This document shows positions 23,450 through 35,347 of a DNA stretch of 64,000 nucleotides, in pieces (position 1 is the first letter of the stretch; each line of letters begins with the position of its first letter). Origin of the DNA: Laccaria trichodermophora (Eukaryota; Basidiomycota; Agaricomycetes; Agaricales; Hydnangiaceae); contig JACTVC010000013.1 in assembly GCA_018417955.1 (NCBI GenBank), forward strand, positions 186,001-250,000. Direction: 5' to 3'. Made by a program: the position numbers and the translations under genes. Under the pieces are notes generated by a model, which worked only from the letters and a program-made list of their open reading frames with translations, made no database searches and had not been told where the DNA came from.

Positions 23450-26400
23450 TTACACATCAATGTCATCCCAGCCATCTTCTAAATCCTCATCATCCTCACC
23501 TTCAGTCTCTGGCAGCCATGTAACAGATAGTACATCCTTATTCTTGACATAGCCAAGAAGGCTCCAAGCCTGGAGACACATGAGTGAGTGAGTTGTTTGA
23601 GCAGACATGCAGTTGCAGAGATGAGACAAAAGGATGCAGCCATGGCTGAAGACACGTTCAACGTCGACAGAGGTAGCTAATGAGTACATTAGTAAGGTCT
23701 CAGTCTGTGTTTGATTTACATACCAGGGATTGAAAGATAGTCGAGTGCTATTCGAGAGAGGCAAGGGTAGACAGTCTTCTTGGATGCCCACCATGCAAGC
23801 ATATCCTCTGGTTTCATTGGCACGACATCTTCGGAAAGGTATTGGGAAACTTCATCATCGTCGGTAAAAAACGCCATTCCCGAGAATGCAGGAAGGGAGT
23901 CAAACATGTTGGTTGATGTTGAGGTGCTCTAAAACCGTGTTTAGAATTATCAACTTGAATGAGGAAGGCACTTACCCACTTCTCTGCCTGAGCAGCAAGA
24001 ACAATGCTCGGTTCTGAGGCCTCAACCTCAAGATCCCTGTACGAGTTGATGTATTCCTGCCTAAAGAGCCATTCTGCTCTGTCAATCCATTCCTTCTCCC
24101 ATTTTGCTGTTTTGAAGTATTCAAGTTTACAACATGGATCAAGAACTTGTTTAAGGGAAGTTAGTGTATGAATGAATCAAAGAAGTCAAACTGAAATACA
24201 TACCCATTGTGATGCAATAGACCTTAGAGCAATCTGAACATTTGTAGTAGTGGTTCAAGGTTTTTTTGGACAGACTGGCAGCTGTGTGGATGGATGTGGG
24301 AAGCTTGGAGTTGATAGAGGCAGTCGTCAGCCACTCATCGATGTGGTCCATGGCTGGAAGGATGGTGGGTATGTTGGGTGTCAAGCATGAAAAATACAAA
24401 GTCACGTCTTTGAATATCTGTGAAACAATTAGTAAGCTGTCCCATGGATTGATGTCAGCTCACCATCAACAATGAAGACAACTGTTTGGCGATCTCCCAC
24501 TCATTGTTGTCAAGCTCATACTGCCAAAGGCCAAGATTCTTGTCACTGGTAAGTCTGTCAATCGCCTTTCGATAGTTGATTGCAAACTTCAACATATCAT
24601 AGGTCGAGTTCCAACATGTCAAAACATCTCAGGGCATCATGCACTCATCAAGTTTCAGGTCTTTCAATGTTGAAAACCACTTTGGCAACAGCAGAGTGGT
24701 GGAGTTAATGATGGCATAGGAGAGTTTACATAGCTGTAGGTTCTTGGTAAGTTTTTGTATATCCATGTCCAAAATGCAAACTGAACTTACCTTGACTAGG
24801 AGCAGCCAAACTGGGAGGACACTGTCATCCAGTTCCTTGTGCTCAACATCTGACAATTCAAGGCACTTGTCAATCCATCCATCCACACTGTCCACCTGCC
24901 CACCTCTGCTGTCACTTTCATCATCCAATCTTGCTGCCTGAGCCTCAAGCTCCTCAACATCAATGTTTTTTGCCAGTTCCAGCAGCTCGGCGGTTGTGTT
25001 GTCCAGCACTTTGGCTTTATCAACTTCTGGAACATCAAACACATGAATAGTGCTCTTTGCGACGAGGGCGAGGATGTGGTTGAAGCAACAGATCAAGTTG
25101 GATTCACCAGAAAAGGCAGGAGTGAGCTTCGAAAGCTTGAGGATCATTGTGCCATTATTGGACATGTTGTTGCATGTAATACTGAGGATCTGGAGGCAAG
25201 GTATGAATCAAATTTCATAATAATAGAACTATGCTTACCTTGTCAAAAATATTGAAGTCTTCCAGAATAGTTGTGAATGCCTTTGCCAGGTTCAAGCCAG
25301 AGTGTGAGTGAGGGACCTTGACAATGTCAAGCAGCATTGACAGTGGAACACCATCTTGTTCAAAGTGGACAGTAACCGCAATGTAGGCCTTATGGTTGGG
25401 AGAAGACCAAGCATCTGTAGCAAAGCTGAGGGACCCTGGGTGTTCCTTGAAGCAGGTGAGACTTACATGTTGAGTACCATTACACCAACTGACCATTAGT
25501 ATTTTAGCAATCTGATTATGAGTTTTCACAAACACCAACTTGACATCTTGTGCAGATGTGCTTGGTGAGGGGAGCCAGTACTCCAGGCATCCGGTCTTCA
25601 TCAAGCTCTGGAACCCACAGTCTTTGACAATGTTCAAAGGCTGTGAACTCTTGGCTACCCAACAAACAAGTTCAGCCCTGTTTCATGTCATTCAGTAATA
25701 TTCTCTTTATGGTGAGTTGAAATTTTACCTAGTTTCCATTCAGGTGTGCTGACGATGTGAATAAGTAACTTTCCCTTTCCCTTTGTGTTCGAATGCAGCT
25801 GTTATTGACCCAGATGGTAGTACACCTTTTGTTGCCTCACAGATTTCATCAACAGGACGCCTGCATGCAGTGTTGACATTCTCCTTGCCCCAACATTTTA
25901 TGGCATGCCTCTGGAGGTTGCTGGTGGACTTTGCATCTCCAGTGTCAAGAAAGCAGCATACATTTTGGGTGGCACCGCGGCAATGAGTTGCCAGACAGAT
26001 AAAGGTGTGAGATACAGAGCTGTAAGGTCTGACATGGGGCTCCGCCCCAATAGACTTGAATTTGACCTTAAAAAAAAAAAAAAAAAGGTGTGAGCATGTC
26101 ATCCATTTGTGTATTCAATGATGGGATTGGGCTTGAAGAATCCATAAACACCAGCAGTCCATTCCTTGGACAAGCGCACTGGTTGAAGGTAAGTATTCAG
26201 CCTCAAAAACATTTTGTCACCTACCTAATTCCTTTTCAGCCATGATCTCTTTGTCACCCAATACAATGATCACATCGCTGTTGGGATCCAGGGTTTGACC
26301 ACAGTGAAAACTTTGCTCATCATCTTCTTTGTCGCTAATGATAACCCTGTGGCAGGAAGTAACAGATGGCATGGGTTGCCACTCTTGAACTGAAGACGCT

Positions 26401-26576
26401 GCACCAGTCTCCTGGACTGAAGATGCCACACCCAATGACCTGGTTACCTTGACCTTCTTTTTAGGGCAAACAGCCTTGACAAACATGGAAATCGGAGCAG
26501 TAAGCTTTCGTTTTGTGGCACTGATGATTGTGCCTGAGGAAGATTTTTTTGCAGGAGGTTCTGGGGACTCCGACAT
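23450..26576 (-). pseudogene. hAT transposase, decayed
   Basis: A DDE-type cut-and-paste transposase. In order: a Lys/Ser-rich N-terminus (26576-26217, MSESPEPPAKKSSS), a BED-type zinc finger (CLATHCRGATQN..STSNLQRHAIKCWG, about 26000-25900), the catalytic core with LSFATDAWSSPNHKAYIAVTVHF (first Asp, about 25430-25360), TCNNMSNNGTMI (about 25175), CFNHILALVAKS, and a C-terminal hATC dimerisation region (WWASKKTVYPCLSRIALDYLSIP, STSVDVERVFSHG). The second catalytic Asp, expected as TCDNAS, reads Asn here. The BED exon is split by a poly(A)-tailed insertion. These two lesions make activity unlikely. Several introns are needed; not all were placed. Confidence 0.82.
26012..26083 (+). mobile_element. 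Short poly(A)-tailed retroposed insertion
   Basis: About 56 bases followed by a run of 16 or more A sit between direct repeats AAAGGTGTGAG (26001-26011 and 26084-26094). Removing one repeat and the insert restores the BED-finger frame of the hAT transposase. The insert contains a small hairpin (GGGGCTCCGCCCC). This is the signature of LINE-type retroposition of a short RNA; the source is not recognised. Confidence 0.7.
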
Positions 26577-27073
26577 ACTGAGGTGTAGGTTGAACTTTTT
26601 TCAGGGTATGCGAGAGCATATTCAGGATGGATTTAAGGTTTGAAAAATATTTGAAACTGTACATAGGGACTTGGCACATATTTACATTTCTGTTCTGGCA
26701 CATGCAGCCACCGTGCTGTTGTGCCAAAACCCTCCAAAACCCTTAGCAAGGGTACAGGTTGCACCACAGGTACATAAATGCTGACCCACACCCATACCCA
26801 CCTCTACCCACCTTGTAAACCTGCTTTGGGAACACTAACCCCAAGATAATCTCAGGCTGCCAGTGGGAATTTTAAAAAAGGGACCTGTACCTGAGGGTGT
26901 GACCAGGACTCCTGGTCCTGATACCCATCCAGAGTTCACTGTGGATACCCTCAGAGAAGGAGTGATATTTCTGATGAAGCAATTTAATATATTCAGAACT
27001 ACTGATGCACTACCTACAGAAACTTTGGCAACATCTTTATAATACTGACCAACATCCAACTACTAGAAACTAC

Positions 27074-30000
27074 TCAGGCTCCAATTTTGCATAAATGCCA
27101 GTCTTCGCCAAATGCAAATTCATCAAAAGAAAGCTTTGTGGTATGTGTTGCAATGACAAGTGGGTTTCTAGGTTGCCATTGAAGACCTGATTGGTACCAA
27201 GGTGGTATCCAGAGCAACAAATCTCCTGTATGTGTGCAGAGCCAGCCAGATGATGTAAGATTGGATTGATTGAGAATAGAAAATGCTAAGAGAAAATATG
27301 AGAAATGCAATAAAGGGATAAAACAAATGATAACAGACTATTTATATTGGAGTCATGATTCCTGATTTTAGTATCATCATATGACCCTGAAGCAATGTAC
27401 TTTCCATCAGGTGAGAATGCAAGAGAGTTGACCCAATCTGTGTGACCTTCAAATGGATCTGAGACAGGCTTTCCTGTCTGTGCATCCCACATTCTGATAG
27501 TTTTGTCATCTGATCCTGAAACAATGTACTTTCCATCAGGTGAGAATGCAACAGAGGTGACAGAATGTGTGTGGCCTTCAAATGGATCTGAGACAGGCTT
27601 TCCTGTCTGTGCATCCCACATTCTGATAGTTTTGTCATCTGATCCTGAAACAATGTACTTTCCATCAGGTGAGAATGCAACAGAATTGACAAATCTTGTG
27701 TGGCCTTGCAAGATACTATTTATAGATGGCAATAAAATTTGCTTTCCCTTTTTAAAAGAGACTCCTCTAGTAAAGTGGTGAGAATACTTTTTCACAATCA
27801 GAGAGTCACTTGGTGACATTGGCAAGGCTGACAGATATATGTGAGGTGCACTTTGAGATATAGGTTGGAAGAAAGTTGTCACAAATTTCATAGCATCTTC
27901 AATAAACATTTTCATATCTTTATCCATCTGCAAGTATATTAGATAGTTTATAGTTGTATTCATGCAATCACTGCACCTTTTCCCAGCCCAATAATGAGGA
28001 CAAAATTCCTGGTGCAATACTGACTTTGCTTGTAATGCTCAACACTTCTAACCAATAGAGAAATTTATAATCCAAAAAGTAATGAAGATCTTCCAGAACC
28101 TGACCACTGCATGGGACACACAAAATATGGGCTGAAAAAAAACAGCATGCATAAAGTAGCTCAGATGAAATTTTTTCTTTGGCTTGTTCCAGTATATTAA
28201 CTTCAGGATCATCATTTGCTTTAAATGATGTGGGCAGTTGACATATATTAAAGCAAAGCTCTGTCTTGAGTATATATAGAGCTGTGGCAGCAAATTCTTT
28301 CTCAGCATGGTCAATGTCAATAAAGAATTCCCCACTTCGAGATGAGCATGTCAGGTATTCATGAAAAGAGCTGTGCAATGGCTTGATAGCAATTTCATTA
28401 TCTCCATTGATACCAGAAGGTAAGCAACCTAATGGCTCAATTATTGCTTTAATTTCATTCATCCATGCTGTGGAGTTGTTAACATGCATTTTTGACAGAA
28501 TTGATAGAGTTAGTGGTTCCTTTGCTGTTAAAATTCTTCCCATGACTGATTTGTATCTGTTCATGACTTTGGAATTATTTCCCTGAAAAGCTTGATTGAG
28601 AACCTTGTAATACAGTTCATCTAAGCCACTTCTTGTCCCAAGAAAAGATTCAAGACACTCATATGGAAGTTCACCTCCATATGGATCCATTATATAATGA
28701 CATGTAACAGCTGCCCACTGAAAGAGGCCTTCAGAACTTTTGACAAGCAAGTTGCACCATTCATGATTTGACCATCTGGCTTCAAGCTCAGAACTTATGG
28801 CTTCCAGCTTAGATTCAACATACAGAGAAAGATCAAGTTGATTAAGTTTGTTCTCCATTTCTCCAGCATCCACATGTTTGTGCTTGATATATGGTCATTG
28901 ATGTACCAGTTGAAGAGCCTTTGAGAGATCAGGTTCAAGACGTGTTGTTATCAGAATCCGAAAGTTTTTAGGTAACTCTGCAGCTCTTCCAATGAGCATA
29001 TCTAATAGTGGTTTTCTTTCCATGTAACTACCACTCTCATCCAGAGCATCAATCACAATAACAATGGGCCCCACAGTAGTCAAAGCTGCTGCAGGCTTTA
29101 CAATGAAGTTGTCAAACTGCTCTTTCACTGCCAGAGTAGAGCACAAAGCATGATCTCCAGTAACAACAGAGCACAGAGCAGATTTCCAGGAAGCATCTAA
29201 ATCAGAAAGATCCTGAGAGATAGTACTGAACAGATATCTTGTGTTTTGATTAGCCTGATCAGCTTGATCAAAACAGTATGAAGATCCCAGACGACCCAGA
29301 TTGTGAAAGTGCTTAGCAATAGTATGAGCAATGGCTGATTTGCCAAACCCTGCAGTGGCACTAAAGAAGAGTACCCATGGTGTACCATCACCATCTGGGC
29401 TATTAATCCAGTCTGTCAGTTCATCAATGACAGCTACACGAGTTCCAGGAAGACACTGCTTGTCTGAATCAAACCAAGCATTCTTAGCATAGTGCATATC
29501 CTTGAGATCGGCAGTTGCATCTGATTCAGAAGATTAATCATAGTATCTCAAGAAGATAATATGATTTACCTAGTTTTTCCACAGTGTTGAAGATTTGCAA
29601 AACTCTAAGTTGGGTCTCACAAACAGCATGCTGAGTAAAAGCCTGTTTCAACTTCTCAAATTGATCCTGAAAGGCTGCAATTTTCTGGTCTGCATCCAGG
29701 ATCAAATTCCTTCCAGTTCTCTTCCCTTTGAGAAGACAAAGGGATAAGAATCAACACAATATGATAAAATAAGACTTACAAAAGTGGGGATCACCAGCAT
29801 ATTGGCGAATGAAGTAGGCATATTCTATAGTTTGCTGGGCTAAAGATGTGACAATCTTCTTCTGTGGTGCATCATACTTAGATGGATCTGTTCCTTTGAG
29901 GAATGCATATAGGGCTTGCACATCTTGAACAAGATCAGTAATTTTACCATCACGTTCAATCTGGCCCAAAATAGTCTAGCAAATTTATGAGATTCAATAA

Positions 30001-30938
30001 ATATAAGATCACTATACCAATTCACAAACCTTGGGAATGGCAGACAGTATGCCCCATGCAGCCTTGATATATGGATGAAACTATATTGAGATTAATAATT
30101 GAGATCATTTACTACAAGTAATATTGACAGCTTACCTCTGATATCTTGTCTGCAATTCCCATAAAAGCATGAATATGCTCAACAAGCCACCCATAGTTGG
30201 TAGAGAAAGAGTCTGAAGTAATTATATCAACACCAAATTGAAGAGCAGAAGCAGTATCCTCAGGGCCAGACTGCATCTTCATAACAGCAGCCTCAGACAA
30301 TTCTAAAGCAGGACTGATATCCAAGATAGCTTGAGTTGTGGGATCAGCAAGCAGAGGAAGCTTTAAGGATGTTAGATAATTTTTACAAAGAAAGCAATGA
30401 TTTCTTACAACTGGGCTCAAAACTGGAACCAATGTAGATATAGAGAAATGAATAGTAGTGTTTCCCAATGGCAAGCCTGAGCCACTAGGTCTATTCAGAG
30501 GCCGAATAATTTCTAGATATATAGACAAGAAATTTGAGAAACAAAATCTACAATGAGAAAACAAAGACAAGCCTTTAGAAGAAGAGCCCCCAAGCAGCAG
30601 GGGAATTTCCTCTTCCAGGATCCCAATAAGTTCATTAGCATGATCAAAAGCCCGACCAATCCGATGGGGAGTCTTGTAAACCCGACAAATTAGATTGGTC
30701 AATTGTAAGATATTGCTTAGTGGCAGTAAGATTCCCGACGCACAACATCAAGTGAACAAAATGATACCCACAATGAAATTCTTTCTGACCACACTGGACC
30801 CGCCGACTTGTCGCTCTTTCCCGTTTCCTGTGTATCTCCGCCAATAGTGAACTGCACATAATGCTTGTGATGACGAAGGAGGCCTTGAGGTATATTCTTG
30901 ACTTTTATATTTATAATGCAGGACGACGATTCAATCAA
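27074..30938 (-). pseudogene. C2-NACHT-WD40 NLR-like receptor (copy 2)
   Basis: Same exon order as copy 1: C2-like exon (30938-30717), linker exons, NACHT exon (29497-27968) with P-loop ATAGFGKS and IVIVIDALDE, then WD40 exon and tail (GWLCTHTGDLLLW..). Only three WD40 units remain (about 27370-27715) against fourteen in copy 1. An in-frame TGA at 28895-28897 cuts the protein just after the NACHT core (..LSKALQLVHQ*); copy 1 reads His there. The tail has three extra codons relative to copy 1. The first exon shows the same missing in-frame ATG as copy 1. A truncated C2-NACHT product remains possible. Confidence 0.8.
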
Positions 30939-31429
30939 TGTCCATCCAAGTTAGCGGTCCACCTTGCCTTTGATCTCAATCGTGATCCTGGGATCAGAGG
31001 ATGCAACGCTGGAATGAGTGGTCAGATGTTGGTGAAGATGTAGGAAGTAGTGTGAATAGAGGTACTGATGTAGGATCGGTGTTCGCGTTTGAAGCTGTAT
31101 TCATCATTTCGATTCTGCAAGATGAAGGTTGGAAGCAAGTTTGCTAGGCGCTCAAAGGAAACGTGTGGTTTGTTTGTTTTGTGGTCTTGAAGTAAACAAC
31201 ACCCTCGTTCCTGGCATGTGCCATAGTGTCGTACGTCTCCCTCTGTCTCACATTTCAGTTCACACGGCTCCAGGGCCCGTTTGGGCCAGAATGATATCTA
31301 GGCAGTATATAACGATGTATAGTGGATCTATCTCTAAATTTTGTCAATTCTGAAGTCCAACTGCGAGCCACAAGGAGAATATTGGGAGAACAATGACATG
31401 AACACATAAGATGGGAACAACTTGTCATG

Positions 31430-32690
31430 TGCTTCGTGCGCGGTAAAACATCGCAGCACTTGTTGACGTTGACACAGTTGAACCCATTGTCGAGTTCATC
31501 CTCCTTTCCTTGTCCATACCGCCCTCGCGAACCGCAGGAATCCTGCCACTCCCGCTGGAGAGTGTTGAGCAGCCGCCCATCTCGGAATTGGGTTTGGTGT
31601 TTCAGGCCGACCGTGAATTCCTCGATGAGCTTGATCTCGTCCATCAACGCCTTCTCAAATGTGCGGCCATCATGTTGGTAAGTTTCTACTTCCTCCTCCT
31701 CATCGTCTTCATCGGCGGAACCTCCCTCATTCTCATCATCCACTTCAGCTCCCAAATCCTGATCCTCATCCCTACCCTCAACAGGTTGTGTAGCAGCCGC
31801 CACTGATTCACCACGATATTCCTCTAACGGCCTCAAGGCTTTGTGCCTCCAGAAGGGCGGTTCATGAAAGCGCACAGCTTCAAGGAAGAAGGTAGGGGGA
31901 ACCTTATGCATCCGCTGAACGAGTTGCTTACAGACTACGAAGCGACTGATGGCGAAAGCCAGGCAGGTGCATACCCACTCCTCCACTTTCGGTTGATACG
32001 CGTCAATGATTGGCATCGTAATTGGGGTATTCTCTAGTTTTCTCTAGGCTTTCTTGAACCCCCTCCGCCAGCTCAACAACTCACGATAACGCTCGCGCTC
32101 TGTCAGCAAGACATCGAGCTTTCGGTAATAGGTCGGCGCTAGCTTGGTGACCAAAATACAAACCAAAAAATCACGTCGTGGCATATGAAAATGGTGGAGG
32201 AAGTCATGTTTGATCCGTCGCCAGCTATGGACATGGTAAGTTTCCTAATATCCTTGGTATAAAGTATTGACTTATTGGCTTTCCAGGATCATCGTCGTTT
32301 TTAAGCGCGGTATCAACTTGTGGGCACATCGAGCCCAAAGCTCCCAGCGACCGGCACGGTACCAATTTCCCCAAAGGTAAACCCACACCTCGGGTAGCTC
32401 GTGCTTCTCGCAGAAGTTGTACATGCGCTGAACTGCCCATCTTTTGATCAGCTGAGGATTCAGAGGGCTACATTCGGGGATTGAAGGATGGGCGCAGTAG
32501 TGCCTCTCCATCATGTTAATGATGGTGTTGCGATAGAGAGGAGCACAAAAGGTACGTCGTCCTTGCTGTCCATCGTCATCGCCGCTAATGCTCTCCTCTT
32601 TCGTTATCTGCAGATCTGCCCAAATCCACCAGCTCCTCCTGCTCCTCGATGGTTGGGAGGCGTGCTGCATGGATTAAAAGTCTAAAGCCT
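31430..32690 (-). pseudogene. MULE-type transposase C-terminal part with SWIM finger
   Basis: The upstream exon (32670-32272) encodes NTIINMMERHYCAHPSIP..WAVQRMYNFCEKHELPEVWVYLWGNWYRAGRWELWARCAH; after a short intron come WRRIKHDFLHHFHMPR, LVTKLAPTYYRKLDVLLTERERYREL and a SWIM-like finger CTCLAFAISRFVVCKQLVQ. This order fits the C-terminal half of fungal Mutator-like transposases. Lesions: TAG at 32044-32046 (a single change from TGG, Trp) and Gln where the SWIM motif needs His. The N-terminal catalytic part is absent. It is present only in copy 2, so it arrived after, or was lost from copy 1 since, the duplication. Confidence 0.65.
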
Positions 32691-32866
32691 TCGCCATGAA
32701 TGACACGACCTATTGCCGAAACAATGCGAAGAATTGGTAGCTTTATACGGAGGAAGTTGCGTCGGCAAACTGTGGAAGAGGCTGATACTGAGATGGTCCG
32801 TTGGAAGATGTTGGGGCAGATGGCTGCGCTGCGGCCATTGGAGCCACAGGATGAAGTGGAGAGGCA

Positions 32867-33260
32867 GTGGGAGGAATTGCTGATTGGGCAGTTGGTGCTT
32901 CGTCACGGACAATGGGCAGTAGTTCATCGTCCACAGTGTGCCCGCTTCGTTGTCATCTCCTTGTTGTTGCCATACCAGACGAAGCCTGGGATAGACTCGA
33001 AGACCTAGACACTCAAAATGGCTTCGCACATCGTTTCTCCTTTGCACAATACTCCAGGAAGTTCCGTCTATCAATAGTCGATGGTCTACTTGCGGAAATT
33101 TACGCAGACTGGGAGGAGATGCTTTCTCCCATCGAAGCCGTTGGCCGGTACAACAGGTTTCTTGCTTAGGCTTCAGCCAAATCAACTGGAGGGGTTGTTT
33201 CTCTGCAATGACACCGTAAGCTCATGAAATCTCCGTTCTTCTCCCTAAAGTCCCTACCAT
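32867..33260 (+). pseudogene. Fragment of the unknown small gene (copy 2)
   Basis: The open frame ends PDEAWDRLEDLDTQNGFAHRFSFAQYSRKFRLSIVDGLLAEIYADWEEMLSPIEAVGRYNRFLA. It is the best-preserved form of the repeated fragment at 6895-7830. Possible intron donor-like sequences occur upstream, but no full gene could be built. No domain was recognised. Confidence 0.45.
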
Positions 33261-33647
33261 TGTCGTCTAGAGCATCTCCCACCTTGTTCGGATAGGGCTC
33301 CTATACCAGCTGTCCAGATCAAAGATGAGGGGACCCTTTATGTTGAACCTCCCAGCGATACTTGTGAAATTGCGCGAGTTTGACAAGCCATGTCAAAGGT
33401 CAATCAACTTCCATGCTCGAATCTTTTCCCCCTTTGCTGATACTGCAATAGGGCATAGGGATCATTTCTCCCATCAAAGGTCAATTGCCCATTGATATCT
33501 TGTTGATATCGAGAGCATCAAGAATATCCACTTCGAATGTGCCCATCATGTCCGGTTGATATTGAATGACCAGGGTCCTCAGCCTTTCTTGCCCATCTTT
33601 TCAATGACTTTCCGGAATGGCGTTGTTTCCAGTTACTACGATGACGA

Positions 33648-34340
33648 ATGATGAGAAAACAGGCGTCATGCAATTCCGCGACTTCAAAGGGGAAACGATG
33701 TTGGCTCTTTTCGACGTATGTTTTACTTTCGCTTAAAGTACTTCGAATACTGATGGACTTGACACAGAATTACATCTCACACATGGCTTCAACATTGCCC
33801 TTAGATCCCTCCGTATTGCTGCTTGGTCTCACCTCGTTGCCTGACAAAAGCATCCCGTTCCCTCCTCTGCCCTGTCGCCGAAATCTCGGTGAACTGAAAC
33901 TCCGGACGGTGTGGGGCCACGCATGTCGGGAAATATCAGACGGTATCGACGTTGTGGAAGTAACGCCTATCACCGGGGGATACACACCAGATACAGCCAT
34001 AGACGATCATTTTCGGCTCTTCGATGACGAGCACGATTTCGTGCTCATCAATCCTGCATTCGGCGACTCTGTGCTCTTGATACTCCTCAAGTCCGAAAAG
34101 AAAGCAGGAAGTGATAAAGGCATTGCATCGCACTCACTCACAATGGTCGTTGACGATCTCAATACCAATCGGGTGTTCATCACCACCCACGTCCGCACTC
34201 TCTTTCCCGTCAGGCCAACTATCGTCCTCCTTCCTATCCGCAATCCTCACACCAGTCAAACGAGCAGGTGCTGTATTCCCACACTGCTTTGCGTGAATGA
34301 GGAGATGTACATCAAACAGGGATACATCATATTCCAATAA
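33648..34340 (+). CDS. Unrecognised ORF, 230 codons (copy 2)
   Basis: An uninterrupted frame that copy 1 has only in broken form (8220-9020). It contains ASTLPLDPSVLLLGLTSLPDKSIPFPPLPCRR, ISDGIDVVEVTPITGGYTPDTAIDDHF, FDDEHDFVLINPAFGDSVLLILLKSEKKAG and VVDDLNTNRVFITTHVRT. An intron may precede 33775 (ACACAG acceptor-like), so the first 40 codons may not be real. No known domain was seen. It is directly upstream of the C-terminal relic at 34469. Confidence 0.4.
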   Translation: MMRKQASCNSATSKGKRCWLFSTYVLLSLKVLRILMDLTQNYISHMASTLPLDPSVLLLGLTSLPDKSIPFPPLPCRRNLGELKLRTVWGHACREISDGIDVVEVTPITGGYTPDTAIDDHFRLFDDEHDFVLINPAFGDSVLLILLKSEKKAGSDKGIASHSLTMVVDDLNTNRVFITTHVRTLFPVRPTIVLLPIRNPHTSQTSRCCIPTLLCVNEEMYIKQGYIIFQ

Positions 34341-34468
34341 ACTCACCGATAGGATGAGAAATTGGGGCACCAACCTAAGCGAATATGTGCATTGGGAGAA
34401 CTGGTGTGGGAGACCAAGCGCCGCCTCTCGAACAAGATGTTCTTGTAAGGCAAGATATCTAGTCAGAC

Positions 34469-35122
34469 TTGAAGCCATTCATCAGCGAGCTTATCAAATC
34501 TTCACAGTTGTTGGTGAACTTGTGCCTCCGACCTTCCAGCCGACTCTTGCGCGATATAACCAACACGATGGCCACTTCGACCTCGAGCTCTTCATCAACA
34601 GCGTTGACTTTGGCTTCAATTATGCATATTCCTAAGAATCCCTTCTCGCAGTACCCAATGGAGTCGGAGACGCGCATGAACCCCATTGCGACGCAGAACG
34701 CAATCAAGTTGAAAACTCAGAATTCTACCTCATCAATCACGCAAATGCGGAACCCTGTCACGTCAAAAACGCGAAACCCAATCGCGCGGTTTGGAAGGGA
34801 CATTGCGAATATCGTTGTTGATGATTCTGCGGGCTGTGTTAGTTTGTGTGAGGGTAACACGACCACGGGTGGCGTGTCCACCACGATGACTGTGTACGGT
34901 GGGGAGAACACGATGGGAAGCGTGTATAGTGCGCAGAACACTACGGGTAGCGTGTACACGACGACCTCCGTGTCCGCACCGACGCCCGTGTACGCAGGAC
35001 ACAACACCACGACCTACTCGAACGAAGCCTCCGCTCGGGCGGTCAAAGCGAGGTTGAGGGAGGCATGCAAGAATTTTTTGAAACCTGTGTGGGTGGAGGA
35101 GTGTGATACGGCGCAGTCTTAG
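34469..35122 (+). pseudogene. 3'-end paralogue of the 13.3-kb hypothetical gene (copy 2)
   Basis: Matches the C-terminal third of the protein at 13330-14949 from SSRLLRDITNTM onward, with expanded NPFSQ..NPIA..NPVTSKTRNPIARFGRDIANIVVDDS segments and the G-x-NTT..SVY repeats. It ends at TAG in ..ECDTAQS, where the intact gene has Trp (TGG), again a G-to-A change. The 5' part of the gene is missing. Confidence 0.6.
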
Positions 35123-35347
35123 GAGCCTGTGCTGTTTTGAAGTCTTTTTCAAAAAATTCTCCTTTGATGTTGTTTTGTTCGTTTTTTTTTGTTCTCTTTT
35201 TCTTTTCGGTACTCGGGTTGGGGTAGATATGTAGCTACCTTTCGTTAAGTGATACATTCGTAGTTTATAGTACAATTGCTCTCTTTCATTCTCCCTACAT
35301 TCTTACATCCGTATATACAATTGTAGCGCAAAAAGCTAAACAGGACC

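Larger units (their letters stand above)
23244..26837 (-). mobile_element. hAT transposon
   Basis: The element is flanked by a perfect 8-bp target duplication ACCCCAAG (23236-23243 and 26838-26845). Termini are TAGTGATCACC on the left and TAGTGTTCCCA (reverse complement) on the right, short imperfect inverted repeats as in hAT elements. Duplication copy 1 keeps the uninterrupted target (ACCCCAAG once, at 61-68), a natural empty site. The element carries a minus-strand transposase gene with BED finger and hATC domain. Confidence 0.93.
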
